Source: Spirosoma foliorum (GTDB lineage Bacteria > Bacteroidota > Bacteroidia > Cytophagales > Spirosomataceae). From it: a stretch of DNA of 64,000 bases. The stretch lies in NCBI RefSeq assembly GCF_014117325.1, contig NZ_CP059732.1:8383501-8447500 (forward strand). Direction: 5' to 3'. How positions within the stretch are numbered: the stretch's first letter is position 1; each line of letters starts with the position of its first letter. Both the position numbers and the translations under genes were made by a program. A model generated the notes under the pieces. The model was not told the DNA's origin. It saw only the letters and a program-made list of their open reading frames with translations, and did no database searches. Shown one piece after another: positions 24,592 through 34,194 of the stretch.

Positions 24592-27500
24592 ATGCGAAAC
24601 AGAAGTTTACTACTCATGTTGTTTTTTGCCCTGTATGCCCCCTTACAGCTCTTCGCCCAGAGCAGGGTCATTAAAGGGATTGTTACATCAGGCGACGACA
24701 ACGGCGGAGTTCCCGGCGTAAACGTCGTTATTAAGGGCACAAATATTGGGGCATCAACAAACGCAGAAGGAGCTTACTCCATTAATATTCCCGAAAATCT
24801 GGTAAAAAATGGGGTTCTGGTTTATTCCTTCATCGGTATGAAAACCGCCGAAGTACCCATTGGCAATCAGAGTACCATTACGATTAAGTTACAGCACGAT
24901 GAAACTTCGCTAGATGAAGTGATTGTCAGTGCGTTAGGCTTCAAAGAGAACGCCGATAAACGCGGGGCAACAGCCTCGAAAATTGAAGCGAAAGACATCG
25001 TTCGCTCCGGCGAAACGGGTGTAATCAATGGTATGTCGGGGAAGGCGGCTGGCGTTCAGATTACCAAATCGGCGGGCGATCCTGGGGCGGGTTCCTACAT
25101 CCAGATTCGGGGGCAGAATACCATTACAGGTACAACACAACCGCTGGTTATTGTGGATGGTATCCCCATCAGTAACTCGACGCTGGGCGATGGTGCAGCC
25201 GGGGTTACGCAACAATCTCGTCTGAACGACATTAACCCCGAAGACATTGCGTCGATGCAAATCCTGAAAGGAGCGTCGGCAGCGGCTTTGTGGGGATCGC
25301 GGGCGGCCAATGGTGTAATCGTTATTACGACTAAAAAAGGCGCGAATAGCGATAAGGTCAATATTTCGTACAGCACCACGGTTTCGTTCGACACGCCGAA
25401 TCTGCTTCACCCTTTACAGAGCAATTATGGTCAGGGGTCGGATGGTGTGTATAATCCAACGGTTGCCAATTCGTGGGGCGATAAAATTTCCAGCCGTGCT
25501 GGTGGCGATGATGTCGTTAACCTGAATGGCGCTCGCTTTGAGTCTTATAGCGGCAAGACATATTACCCAATTCTTACAAAAAATTCGAAGGAAACCTATA
25601 ACGACGCCCGTAAGGATGCCGTCTTCCGGACAGGTACCTACATTGATAATAACCTGTCTGTCAGTGGTGGTAATGACAAAGGGAATTTTTACCTGAGCAT
25701 TGGTGATCTGCGCCAGAAGGGTATTATCAACGGCCAAAGCGATTACAATCGGACTACCCTCCGATTCAACTCGGAGCGTCGTTTTAATGATATTATCAAG
25801 GCGTCTACCAATGCGACTTACGCCCGGACAACCTCGAACCGGATTCAGCGTAGTAACAGTGTAAACGGTCTTTACATTGGTTATCTGCGTTCTGCCCCTG
25901 ATTTCGATAGCCGCGATTATATCGGTAACTACTTCTCATCGCCCACGGCTAGTGCCATTCCCAATCGGCAACGTTCGTATCGGAACTACCTAGGCGCGTT
26001 GGCCAACCCAATCTATAACGATCCGTTGTGGGCTATCAATCAGCTGACCAACTTCTCGGAAGTAGATCGCTTCATTATGAGTTCTGAGTTACTCATTACG
26101 CCGGCTAGCTGGTTCGATATTACGGCTCGTGGAGGTATCGACGCCAATACTGACCACCGGATTACGAATTATCCGGTCAACTCGGCGGTCAACAGCGGGT
26201 TGGGAAGCTACGAAGAGAACATCTACAAAGAGTCGGAGATGAACGGCGATATTATTGGTCGTGTCTTCAAGGATTTTGGGAAGAATATCACGAGCACCTT
26301 AATTGTAGGCTTCAATATTAACGACCGGAAATACCTCAATATCGGTGGTACGATGAATACATTCATCATTCCGGATGCGCCCGCTAACTTTGGTAACTCG
26401 CTGACATCCAACGATGCACCTTACCGCACAACCACGCATCGCCGGATGGCTCGTATGTATTCGACCTTGAACGTAGGTCTTTACAATCAGCTATTCCTGA
26501 ATGCATCGGTAGCGGGTGAGTCGGGTTCTACCTTCGGAAGCCAAACGAAATCGACGTTCTACTATCCATCGGCCGACGTGGCCTGGCAGTTTACGCAATT
26601 GCCTGTTCTACGCGATAATCCAGTGCTGTCATTTGGTAAACTGCGTGCTTCCTATGGTACAGTAGGGGTCCAGCCAGATGCGTATAGAAACACAACGACC
26701 TACATAAATGCGTCGTTTAGCAGCTGGGCCAATACGCTTAGCGGCTCGGGGTATGGGAACGGGGCTTATGTTCGAAATGCTACCCAGGGCGACCCATTTT
26801 TGCAACCTGAACGGAAAACGGAATATGAATTGGGTACCGATCTGCGCTTCCTGAACAACCGATTAACGGCAGGTTTCACCTATTACTCCAACGAAATTAC
26901 CAACCTCTTGCTGAACGTAGCGACATCGGGCTCTACGGGTTATACGTCGAAATACACCAACGCAGGTTCGATGACCAACAAGGGCTGGGAATTGGAATTG
27001 CATTATAATATTCTGAATAAGAAAGGCTTTAACTGGAATGTTTTCGGTAACCTGAGCCGGAACATCAACCGGGTAACCAACCTGGCCGGTACGGATATCA
27101 TTACCTTGGGTGGTTTCAGCAGCACGGCCAGTACCGTAGCAAAAGTAGGTTATGCCATGTCGTCGCTCTACGGTGGTACCTACCTGCGCACTGAATCGGG
27201 CGCGCTCAATCTGAACGCCAATGGTTTCCCACAAGTGGCTTCTCAGTTCGGCGTTATCGGCGATCCGAACCCAGATTATCGGGGTGGTTTCGGTACGAAT
27301 TTATCGTACAAAAAGCTTTCGCTGAACGTTCTGTTTGAAACCTTCCAGGGGGGTGATTTCTACAACGGTACCCGTGGGGTTCTCTATAACTTCGGTACGC
27401 ATGCCGACGTGGGTAACGAAGTAACCCTGACAAAAGACCTGAAGAACTATGCGGGTAAAACCATAGCCGCTGGAAGTACCGTTCGGGGTAACATTCAGGA

Positions 27501-27837
27501 CTTTGGCGCTGGTCCGGTATTACTCGATCAGTCGTACTATACCTCAATCGGTGGTGGTTTCAGTACGTTGGTAGAGCAGTTTATTACTGATGCCAGCTGG
27601 ACCCGTATCCGCGAGATTTCGGTAGGCTACTCAATCAGCTCGCCAAAGTTCCGTCAGAAAACCAAGTTACAATCGATCGATGTAACGGTAACAGGTCGTA
27701 ACCCGGTTCTGTGGACCAAAATGGTTGGTATTGACCCAGAAACCGCGCTTAACGGGGCCAGCAACTCACGCGGACAGGACTACTTCAACAGCCCGAACAC
27801 AAAGTCGTTGCTATTCAGCATAAAAATCAACTATTAA
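24592..27837 (+). CDS. SusC/RagA-family TonB-linked outer-membrane porin
   Basis: Full length, 1081 residues. Signal peptide MRNRSLLLMLFFALYAPLQLFAQ, then a carboxypeptidase-regulatory-like domain (SRVIKGIVTSGDDNGGVPGVNVVIKGTNIGASTNAEGAYSIN fragments), then the TonB plug with 'VIVSALGFKENADKRGAT', 'GAGSYIQIRGQNTITG', 'QPLVIVDGIPI' and 'GASAAALWGSRAANGVIVITTKKG', and the barrel to the last strand SIKINY. The VSALGF box just after the regulatory domain is the SusC TonB-box region. Imports oligomers across the outer membrane with the SusD partner encoded 126 bases downstream. Preceded by an AT-rich promoter region. Substrate unknown; no glycosidase accompanies this pair. Confidence 0.97.
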   Translation: MRNRSLLLMLFFALYAPLQLFAQSRVIKGIVTSGDDNGGVPGVNVVIKGTNIGASTNAEGAYSINIPENLVKNGVLVYSFIGMKTAEVPIGNQSTITIKLQHDETSLDEVIVSALGFKENADKRGATASKIEAKDIVRSGETGVINGMSGKAAGVQITKSAGDPGAGSYIQIRGQNTITGTTQPLVIVDGIPISNSTLGDGAAGVTQQSRLNDINPEDIASMQILKGASAAALWGSRAANGVIVITTKKGANSDKVNISYSTTVSFDTPNLLHPLQSNYGQGSDGVYNPTVANSWGDKISSRAGGDDVVNLNGARFESYSGKTYYPILTKNSKETYNDARKDAVFRTGTYIDNNLSVSGGNDKGNFYLSIGDLRQKGIINGQSDYNRTTLRFNSERRFNDIIKASTNATYARTTSNRIQRSNSVNGLYIGYLRSAPDFDSRDYIGNYFSSPTASAIPNRQRSYRNYLGALANPIYNDPLWAINQLTNFSEVDRFIMSSELLITPASWFDITARGGIDANTDHRITNYPVNSAVNSGLGSYEENIYKESEMNGDIIGRVFKDFGKNITSTLIVGFNINDRKYLNIGGTMNTFIIPDAPANFGNSLTSNDAPYRTTTHRRMARMYSTLNVGLYNQLFLNASVAGESGSTFGSQTKSTFYYPSADVAWQFTQLPVLRDNPVLSFGKLRASYGTVGVQPDAYRNTTTYINASFSSWANTLSGSGYGNGAYVRNATQGDPFLQPERKTEYELGTDLRFLNNRLTAGFTYYSNEITNLLLNVATSGSTGYTSKYTNAGSMTNKGWELELHYNILNKKGFNWNVFGNLSRNINRVTNLAGTDIITLGGFSSTASTVAKVGYAMSSLYGGTYLRTESGALNLNANGFPQVASQFGVIGDPNPDYRGGFGTNLSYKKLSLNVLFETFQGGDFYNGTRGVLYNFGTHADVGNEVTLTKDLKNYAGKTIAAGSTVRGNIQDFGAGPVLLDQSYYTSIGGGFSTLVEQFITDASWTRIREISVGYSISSPKFRQKTKLQSIDVTVTGRNPVLWTKMVGIDPETALNGASNSRGQDYFNSPNTKSLLFSIKINY

Positions 27838-27842
27838 CTAAA

Positions 27843-27954
27843 TTAATAATGGACAATGTAAAATGAATAATGGATAACGAGTAACAGTCTACTCAATAAC
27901 AGCCATCCTATTATCCATTGTGCATTATCCATTATTCATTGTCCATTCTCCATT
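27843..27954. repeat. Dispersed palindrome family C, copy 1 (ATTATCCATT type)
   Basis: Built of short repeats AATGGACAATG / CATTGTCCATT and AATAATGGATAA / TTATCCATTATT, forming an imperfect inverted repeat between susC and susD. Copies occur at 40077-40154 and 56086-56160. Confidence 0.8.
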
Positions 27955-27963
27955 AAAATCTTT

Positions 27964-29400
27964 ATGAAACGTACATATAGATCAGTTTTTGCTCTTTTGG
28001 TTGGTCTCCAGTTCTTCTCCTGTTCGTCTATTGTCGAGAATCTGAACGTTGACCCCAACAACCCGACTGCCTCAACGGGTAGCCTGCTGCTTACCGGTAC
28101 CGAGATTGCCAACATGGCCACGCAAGAAGGTATGGCCAGTCGTCTGACAACCATCTGGGACGGCTATGCGTCCGGTGCTGACCGCCAATGGCTGGATTAT
28201 TACAATTACAACGTGACCGCCGGGGTCTATGATGCCGACTGGAACCTGGTTTACCAGGCAACGAACGCCAATGCGCTGCTTACGATTGAGAAAGCAAACG
28301 CCCTCGGAAACCGTAAAATGGCCGCCATTGCTAAAATTCTACGGGCCAATGCTTTAGCTACGGGAACACAACTCTGGGGTGATATTCCATTCGATCAGGC
28401 AGGTGATATTATTAAATACCCCAGTCCGGCGTTTGAGCCTCAGGCAACGGTGTATACAAAACTTTTGGCCCTGCTGGACGACGCCATTGCCGACCTAAAA
28501 TCAGGTGTTGGTACTGTTACATCGGAAGATATTCACTTTGGTGGCGATGCCACGAAATGGACGCAGGTTGCTTATACCCTGAAAGCCCGGTTACAAACCG
28601 ACCTGAAACAGTACGATGCTGCCTATACAACGGCTCAGACGGGTGTTAGTGCGTATGCCAATTCACTTTATGCGCCACATGGCAATACTGCCAACGTGAA
28701 CCAGAATGCGTATTTCTCCTTCCTGGCTAGTTCGCGAACGGGCGACATAAACGCAGTCGGTGCGTATAACACGACGATCCTAAATCCAACAAGCGCTAAA
28801 TACAGAGGAAACGCGAAAACGATCGAGACGGCCCGGTTCAAGTTTTATTATCTGGAAGTTGGTGTCAACAGCCCCGGTAAAATTGAGCCAAACACAACGG
28901 GTACAACTGGTTTCTTCGCACAAACGGCTAGCTTCCCACTGGTTACGTACCAGGAGAATATTCTGACACTGGCCGAATCAGCCTTACGTTCGGGCAAAGG
29001 TTTTGCAACGGCGCTGGGCTATTTGAACATGTATCGGGCCTGGATGAATACCGGTGGCAATATCAATGCCGCTTACCTAACGGCTGGTGCTTACAAATAT
29101 GAGCCTTACGTAGCCGCTGATTTTGCCGCTGGTGGCATCGAAAACGCCGATGGTATCACGGCTGATAATGCGCTGCTGCGGGAAATTCTGGAAGAGCGTT
29201 ATGTATCGTTCTATGGTCAGCACATTGGTTGGGATGATGAGCGCCGGACCCGTGCCGAAGCGTATGGTATCAAACTAACGCCGAACAACGGTACGCAGCT
29301 TCCCTGGCGGTTCATTTATCCACAAAATGAATTGAACTCCAACGCGAATGCACCGAAGCCAGTACCCGCTACCTTCGAAGCACCGGCTGTTTATAAATAG
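27964..29400 (+). CDS. SusD/RagB-like surface lipoprotein (SusD-like_2 type)
   Basis: The 478-residue protein starts with a lipoprotein signal ending FFSC (Cys20), then ENLNVDPNNPTA, the opening typical of the SusD-like_2 subgroup. Helical repeats follow (NLVYQATNANALLTIEKANALGNRKMAAIAKILRANA; a conserved LWGDIPFDQA turn; AYTLKARLQTDLKQYDAAYTTAQ), and the C-terminal part has 'LREILEERYVSFYGQHIGWDDERRT'. Surface lid for the SusC barrel encoded just upstream. The gap between the two genes is occupied by palindrome family C, which may reduce SusD expression or adjust it relative to SusC. Substrate unknown. Confidence 0.94.
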   Translation: MKRTYRSVFALLVGLQFFSCSSIVENLNVDPNNPTASTGSLLLTGTEIANMATQEGMASRLTTIWDGYASGADRQWLDYYNYNVTAGVYDADWNLVYQATNANALLTIEKANALGNRKMAAIAKILRANALATGTQLWGDIPFDQAGDIIKYPSPAFEPQATVYTKLLALLDDAIADLKSGVGTVTSEDIHFGGDATKWTQVAYTLKARLQTDLKQYDAAYTTAQTGVSAYANSLYAPHGNTANVNQNAYFSFLASSRTGDINAVGAYNTTILNPTSAKYRGNAKTIETARFKFYYLEVGVNSPGKIEPNTTGTTGFFAQTASFPLVTYQENILTLAESALRSGKGFATALGYLNMYRAWMNTGGNINAAYLTAGAYKYEPYVAADFAAGGIENADGITADNALLREILEERYVSFYGQHIGWDDERRTRAEAYGIKLTPNNGTQLPWRFIYPQNELNSNANAPKPVPATFEAPAVYK

Positions 29401-29453
29401 CATTTTTTAATGTTGTTCAACTTTTTCTTCAATAGGAAATTCTAGGCTGTTTT

Positions 29454-29528
29454 GTCATTCCGACGGCAGGAGGAATCTCAAAGTTGCATATTAGTCAAGC
29501 TTGAGATTCCTCCTGCCGTCGGAATGAC
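29454..29528. repeat. Dispersed palindrome family A, copy 2
   Basis: GTCATTCCGACGGCAGGAGG pairs with CCTCCTGCCGTCGGAATGAC nearly throughout; the core ATATTAGTCAAGCTTGAGA is shared with copy 1. It lies between convergent susD and PA14-OmpA genes, flanked by T and A runs, and can serve as terminator for both. Confidence 0.85.
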
Positions 29529-29582
29529 AAAAAACTATTTGGTTTTACAGGCTTACGAAATTCTGGGTATACTTACCTAATA

Positions 29583-30701
29583 CTACCGAATCGTAATCTC
29601 TACCCGCCGGTTTTTACTTCGTTCGCCTTCTGTGGTATTGTTGGTAAGGGGGCGTATGCCGCCATATCCGGTAGCAGTAAGGCGATCTTCGGCAACTCCA
29701 TGCCGCATTATGTAAGTCATAACAACTTTGGCTCGATTTTCAGATAATGCCAGATTCAGCCTTGGATCGCCGACGTTATCTGTATGTCCCGCTACGTTGA
29801 TGCGCCAATGTGGATTTGCTTTTAGAGCGGCCACAAGCTGATCTAGCTCTGCCGATGATTCTGGCAACAATACATAACTGCTTTGTGCAAACTGAACCTG
29901 ACGCAACGCAAACGTCTCGCCCGACTTATGACCATCGAACGGGTTTGGTGTTGGCGCTACTGGAGGAGTTGGTTGAGCAACTGTATTGACTGCGGGCTTA
30001 GTCCTTGCCACTGACTGTCGGTCCAGCGGCAAGGGTAAGCTAGGTGCGGGTTTAGAAGTATTCGATTTAGGGCGTTTGGGCGTAACTTTAGCAATCAGAG
30101 CCGGTTTGGGTATAGGCAGAACAGGCTTGGCTGATTTGTTGATTACGGTGACTCGTTCGGGTGCCGCTTTTTGAAAGAAATATTGGGCGGTTATGGACTC
30201 GCCGGGGTTACTAACACCGTTGAAAATGAGTTTTGGTGCATTAGGTAATAGCCATAACAGGTCGATTGACCCGCCGAGCATATCGTTAAAATAATCGACT
30301 CGCAAATCGTAGAACTTACCCGCTTCCAGAATAACCCGGCCACTAAAATGCTTCGAATCGTTCAACTGCCAGGAATCGATTACCTTTTTATTCCCAACCC
30401 ATACCCGAATCCCGTCATCTACTTTCGCATTGAACGTATAAGCTCCCGACATGGGCGCCAGTAGTTTACCCGTCCAGCGAATGGAGTAATAGGATTTGGG
30501 CATACCCGGTCCCGGAGTGCTTTGTAACCAACTGAAATTGCGCTTTGGCCAGTCGAAACTAATGGCGGGATCAATTCGGGTGAAAACTTTATGTTCGAAA
30601 TTCGTTCCGGTGTAATACTCCCCTTTCAAACCTTGCTGAGCCTGTGTCGGTAGCGTTCGAAGCCAAAGAAATACGCCCAAAATCACTAGGATCGCTTTCA
30701 T
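29583..30701 (-). CDS. PA14-OmpA fusion, outer-membrane/peptidoglycan-binding protein
   Basis: The 372-residue protein has a signal peptide (MKAILVILGVFLWLRTLPTQAQ), then a PA14 domain (about 25-155: GLKGEYYTGTNFEHKVFTRIDP, then 'YSIRWTGKLLAPMSGAYTFNAKVDDGIRVWVGNKKVIDSW'), a Pro/Lys-rich linker (about 185-250), and a C-terminal OmpA domain with 'GHTDNVGDPRLNLALSENRAKVV' and 'GERSKNRRVEITIR'. PA14 is a carbohydrate-binding beta-barrel fold; OmpA anchors to peptidoglycan. No beta-barrel is present, so it is probably a periplasmic or lipid-free anchor. Convergent with susD across repeat A. Confidence 0.93.
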   Translation of the reverse strand: MKAILVILGVFLWLRTLPTQAQQGLKGEYYTGTNFEHKVFTRIDPAISFDWPKRNFSWLQSTPGPGMPKSYYSIRWTGKLLAPMSGAYTFNAKVDDGIRVWVGNKKVIDSWQLNDSKHFSGRVILEAGKFYDLRVDYFNDMLGGSIDLLWLLPNAPKLIFNGVSNPGESITAQYFFQKAAPERVTVINKSAKPVLPIPKPALIAKVTPKRPKSNTSKPAPSLPLPLDRQSVARTKPAVNTVAQPTPPVAPTPNPFDGHKSGETFALRQVQFAQSSYVLLPESSAELDQLVAALKANPHWRINVAGHTDNVGDPRLNLALSENRAKVVMTYIMRHGVAEDRLTATGYGGIRPLTNNTTEGERSKNRRVEITIR

Positions 30702-30793
30702 AAATTAACCTAAAAATAGCTCGCGACTCTGGTGATATCGGTAAGCGCAAAAGTAAGTGGGAGTATTCCCGTTGGTTAGTAAATTTTTAGCAT

Positions 30794-31087
30794 TTATCGG
30801 GCCCTTAGCAGCGTTCGTTGTTTGACTAAATCTTCTCGCTTTACGAATGTGATGGGCACAAACTCATCGGTTGGGGAGCCAATATAATAAAGCGTCCAGT
30901 CCTGGTCATAGTCGGCCAGTAATTGGCGAATGCATTCCACCCGGTCGAAGGTTGGAACCCGGCAATCACCCCAGTAAAATAGTTCGACCCGGTAGTGCAG
31001 CGCCTGCTTCTGACCGTTGATGGTCACGTCGATTTCGATGTCCTGTTTGCCAGGCAGCGAAGAGATGGGAATGGCGATGTATGACAT
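30794..31087 (-). CDS. 97-residue cytosolic protein of unknown function, under sigma-54-like control
   Basis: There is no signal peptide and no membrane helix. Sequence features are the N-terminal MSYIAIPISSLPGKQDIEIDVTI strands, a central aromatic patch (HYRVELFYWGDC) and a C-terminal amphipathic region (VKREDLVKQRTLLRAR). I recognise no family. Its control region matches that of the envelope permeases: sigma-54-like element at 31149-31163 and twin activator sites at 31218-31254, so it is a predicted member of that regulon. No partner gene is obvious. Confidence 0.72.
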   Translation of the reverse strand: MSYIAIPISSLPGKQDIEIDVTINGQKQALHYRVELFYWGDCRVPTFDRVECIRQLLADYDQDWTLYYIGSPTDEFVPITFVKREDLVKQRTLLRAR

Positions 31088-31148
31088 AGTTTTAGGACAA
31101 GAATAAGTGATTGACAGTATTGATTTTAACTCATACTCCCATAATCGC

Positions 31149-31163
31149 CCAAATGTTATACCA
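31149..31163 (-). promoter_or_regulatory. Sigma-54-like promoter of the 97-residue protein gene
   Basis: Minus strand TGGTAT-AACAT-TTGG: -24 GG and the 10-base spacing are kept, the -12 dinucleotide is GG in place of GC. It lies 62 bases before the start codon. Confidence 0.6.
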
Positions 31164-31217
31164 GTAAGAGTAAGTGTCTGATAAGTAATTTGTTATGTAA
31201 ATAAAAAGAACGCACAA

Positions 31218-31254
31218 TGTCCGATTTCGGACATTATGCGTTCAGTAGCGGACA
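31218..31254 (-). promoter_or_regulatory. Twin activator sites of the 97-residue protein gene
   Basis: Site 1 TGTCCG-ATTT-CGGACA (31218-31233) and site 2 CGTTCA-GTAG-CGGACA (31239-31254), 21 bp apart; 54 bases from site 1 to the -24 T. Confidence 0.78.
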
Positions 31255-31316
31255 GGAAAATTCGTATAGAAAAATGGACGTTTTGAGTAGAGAGGTGCCC
31301 CAATGGCTTCCAGCCG

Positions 31317-32210
31317 TTACGTCAGCTTCGCCTTGAAAAAATCAATTGTACGCTGCCAGGCCAATTCGGCCGCGGCTTTATCATAACGGGGCGTTGTATC
31401 GTTATGAAAGCCGTGATTGGCATTCGGGTAAATGTAAGCCGTGTATTCTTTATTGTTCTTTTTTAGAGCCTCTTCGTAGGCTGGCCAACCTGCGTTGACG
31501 CCTTTATCCAGTTCACCATACTGTAACAGTAGGGGAGATTTTATTTTAGGAACATCCTCGGCTGCTGGCTGACCGCCATAAAATGGCACAGCGGCTGCTA
31601 AATCCGGAATGCGTACAGCCATCATATTGGCAATCCACCCACCGAAGCAAAAACCAACAACGCCAATTTTTCCATTGCAATCTTTATCCTTTTTCAGATA
31701 GTCGAAGGCAGCAATAAAATCCTCTAACATTTCATTTCTGTCCCGTTTGCTCTGGAGGGCGCGCCCTTCATCATCAGTACCCGGATAACCACCTAGCGGG
31801 GTTAATGCGTCGGGGGCAATGGAAACGAATCCTGCCAGAGCAGCTCTCCGGGCCACATCGGCAATGTGCGGATTTAAGCCCCGATTTTCATGAACGACGA
31901 TGATGCCGCCGAGTTTCTTGGTCGTACCCTTCGGCTTCGATAATAAAGCTTTGATCGTACCGCCACCTTTGGGCGACGAATAATTGATATAGTCGGATTC
32001 CAGACGAGGATCGTCGGCTTTTATTTGGATCGCTCCCTGGTAATCAGGCATCAGGAAACTCATCAGCGAGGCTACAGTAATACCACCCACCGCATAGATT
32101 GACAGTTTTTGTACAAAGTCGCGCCGATCAATGCGGTTGTGGGCATAATCATCATAGAGGTCAAATACCTCTTGTTTGATGTCTTCTTTATGGATATTGT
32201 TGGTTGCCAT
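31317..32210 (-). CDS. Dienelactone hydrolase-family protein
   Basis: The 297-residue alpha/beta hydrolase has an N-terminal extension of about 65 residues ([41 protein letters not shown] begins it) with a hydrophobic stretch and an RRDF pair; this may be a Tat-type signal, RRDFVQKLS, or a membrane anchor. The catalytic domain has [12 protein letters not shown] (Glu that primes the Cys), GFCFGG with Cys188, ELDKG with Asp235, and NHGFHND with His266, the Cys-Asp-His triad of the family. Related enzymes hydrolyse dienelactones, but many Bacteroidota members have other, unknown esters. Expected periplasmic or membrane-attached. Confidence 0.9.
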   Translation of the reverse strand: MATNNIHKEDIKQEVFDLYDDYAHNRIDRRDFVQKLSIYAVGGITVASLMSFLMPDYQGAIQIKADDPRLESDYINYSSPKGGGTIKALLSKPKGTTKKLGGIIVVHENRGLNPHIADVARRAALAGFVSIAPDALTPLGGYPGTDDEGRALQSKRDRNEMLEDFIAAFDYLKKDKDCNGKIGVVGFCFGGWIANMMAVRIPDLAAAVPFYGGQPAAEDVPKIKSPLLLQYGELDKGVNAGWPAYEEALKKNNKEYTAYIYPNANHGFHNDTTPRYDKAAAELAWQRTIDFFKAKLT

Positions 32211-32278
32211 ACGTATGTAGTTGACGTTAAGAAATTTGTTTTCCCGGTATCTTCATAGATATGGTCCGGGCCACTTTA

Positions 32279-32950
32279 TCACAAGGGCGATTTAGTGGCT
32301 ACTAACTTTAAATCCAGCAAAAAAGTATCATCAATGATTTTGTCAGCTGCTGTGCCAATGATGGCAGCCCGGTACTTAATATCGTAGTCAATCCGATTGA
32401 CCGTCAGTTTAGCCGTTGCCTGCGCTACATTTCCGGTGAGGGTTACGGTTGCCGGAAACGTCTGTGGCTTGGTCGTATTTTTAATGGTTAGTTCGCCATT
32501 AATGGTATAATTGGGTTCGCCAGCTTTGGCCCCGTCAATCGGTTTCACACTGGTAATTTTAAAGGTCGAGGTAGGGAATTTTTCCACAGCAAAAAAATCA
32601 TCCGACCGCAGGTGATTGACCAGTCTTTCATTAAACGGATTGGCTTCCCCCTTATCAATGTCGCGCATGGTAGTCATATCGGCCACGAAGGTGCCACCAG
32701 TAAGTTTAGTGCCGTCCACAAGGAATTGACCCTTGGCTATTTTTACCAGACCATTATGCTCTCCGGTAACTTTTTTTGAGTTCCAACTGATTGTGCTTTG
32801 GGCGGGATCAACCGTGTAGGTAGTGGCTTTGGCCAGAGTGTGCTGAATGGCAGATTTTGGAGGAACTTCGGTAGTATGATTGTCGAGTAACAGACTGCCG
32901 GTCAGAAATAGGGGAATAAGCGTAGCACTGATCAATAGGCTATTTTGCAT
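32279..32950 (-). CDS. YceI-family periplasmic lipid-binding protein
   Basis: The ATG at 32950 gives 223 residues and a good signal peptide (MQNSLLISATLIPLFLTGSLLL). The longer frame from 32992 adds MHKPKSLTLIVYTS and is less likely. The mature part is a YceI lipocalin: TYTVDPAQSTISWNSKKVTGEHNGLVKIAKGQF fragments, 'MTTMRDIDKG', 'NHLRSDDFFAVEKFPTSTFKI', 'INGELTIKNTTKPQTFPATVTL'. YceI proteins bind polyprenoid lipids in the periplasm. Neighbours give no further hint; it is set between hydrolase and LamG genes with its own upstream region. Confidence 0.92.
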   Translation of the reverse strand: MQNSLLISATLIPLFLTGSLLLDNHTTEVPPKSAIQHTLAKATTYTVDPAQSTISWNSKKVTGEHNGLVKIAKGQFLVDGTKLTGGTFVADMTTMRDIDKGEANPFNERLVNHLRSDDFFAVEKFPTSTFKITSVKPIDGAKAGEPNYTINGELTIKNTTKPQTFPATVTLTGNVAQATAKLTVNRIDYDIKYRAAIIGTAADKIIDDTFLLDLKLVATKSPL

Positions 32951-33465
32951 GGATGTATAAACGATTAAAGTAAGGGATTTTGGTTTGTGCAACTGATTGA
33001 TTATCAGTTTTAGATTCGTTAGTTGCCAAAGATGGTTAATTTCTATTGATCACGTTCAATACGAAAAAAAATATACCTGAATGCCTGATTTTTACGTCCA
33101 GATCGCCCATTTCTCCTGTTGAATGATAGATGTTCGAACGGTTCTGAACCTTTTAACGCCTTACAATCACAATCTACTGGTTCCACAACTCATAGGCTTA
33201 TAAGCAAGATTAGAGGGCTTACTGGCAGGGGTTGATACAAACTGATGGTACAGCTTACAAAGCAGTCTGTCTATAATAAATCAATCCGTTCGGGGCGGCC
33301 GTACATTGGTGAAGATGCAGCTTCACTTCTCAAGGAACTTTGAACAGAATCGTTTTGTGGACTAGTGAAATTCCCCTTGATTTTTCCTGATTTCAACTTA
33401 ATTGTTCAGCCCAGTCAGCTATTGGTCTGTTTATAAGTTGATAAAATCGGGGCTCATAAGCCTCA
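32951..33465. other. Intergenic stretch without a recognised gene
   Basis: This 515-base gap contains no long frame with family signatures. A short plus-strand frame ending near 33343 (33240-33343, containing YNKSIRSGRPYIGED) has no start context or family and may be noise or a decayed remnant. It holds the upstream region of the YceI gene. Confidence 0.5.
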
Positions 33466-34194
33466 TTAGGGCAGTTTTTCACTATCGTAGAGTTGAGCGA
33501 CTTCGGTTTCAGATAATCCCCGATTGTAAATTCGGATATCATCGAGTTTGCCTTTAAAAAACTCATCCAGTCTCCAGGGACCACACCCTATCAGCAGATT
33601 GCCTGGTGAGGTCGTATAGTTGCCCAGATAACTCCCTGTACTGGATAAGCTCCCATCTACATAAACGCACATTTTCTGGCCAACTTTAGTGAAAACCACG
33701 TGCTTCCAGGCGTTTACTGGTATGGGCAGAGCAGTAAAGTAATCGTTGGACGTTGCAGGTATATTGGGTGGGTGCGTGCGAATCACGTATTGCCCTTGTG
33801 GGTTATTGTAGATTATAAACCCCTGTGTATTACCGTATTTGGCCATTGAAATGCTGGCGATTCGAGGACCATCTAGTGAACTAGTGCCATACTCACTGAT
33901 ATTGATCCACATTGAGTAGGTGAAATCAAGGGTATTTAAGTCAGATTGATCTTGGATTTCGATTAGATCGTTGATGCCATCAAAGCTAAAAGCCCTTGCG
34001 GCATTTCCAAACCGGTCCGTAGTCAGGCTTGGTCCAGAGACGTAGCCCCAATGACCATTTCCACTTTCATCAATGGCGTTGCCATTAAAAGGATAGTAGG
34101 CAACCAAACCAATACCAGGTGCTTGAGCAATCGCATTGAGGGATATAAAAATTAGTATTCCTGACAGGTAAAGTAGGCGTAAAAATGTCTGCAT
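33466..34194 (-). CDS. LamG / concanavalin-A-like lectin-domain secreted protein
   Basis: Signal peptide MQTFLRLLYLSGILIFISLNAIA, then a single LamG domain over the rest of the 242 residues: GLVAYYPFNGNAIDESGNG, AFSFDGINDLIEI, FTYSMWINISEYG, 'WKHVVFTKVGQKMCVYVDGSL', 'LLIGCGPWRLDEFFKGKLDDIRIYNRGLSETEVAQLYDSE'. The last phrase is the diagnostic LamG-like jellyroll ending. Such domains bind carbohydrates or sit in extracellular enzymes and gliding-associated proteins. There is no secretion-sorting C-terminal domain and no partner enzyme, so it may be a truncated relic of a larger protein or a short lectin. Confidence 0.9.
   Translation of the reverse strand: MQTFLRLLYLSGILIFISLNAIAQAPGIGLVAYYPFNGNAIDESGNGHWGYVSGPSLTTDRFGNAARAFSFDGINDLIEIQDQSDLNTLDFTYSMWINISEYGTSSLDGPRIASISMAKYGNTQGFIIYNNPQGQYVIRTHPPNIPATSNDYFTALPIPVNAWKHVVFTKVGQKMCVYVDGSLSSTGSYLGNYTTSPGNLLIGCGPWRLDEFFKGKLDDIRIYNRGLSETEVAQLYDSEKLP

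Noticed and set aside
33240..33343. Short frame with YNKSIRSGRPYIGED as a transposase remnant
   Set aside because: Too short, no start, no family motif, and no terminal repeats around it.
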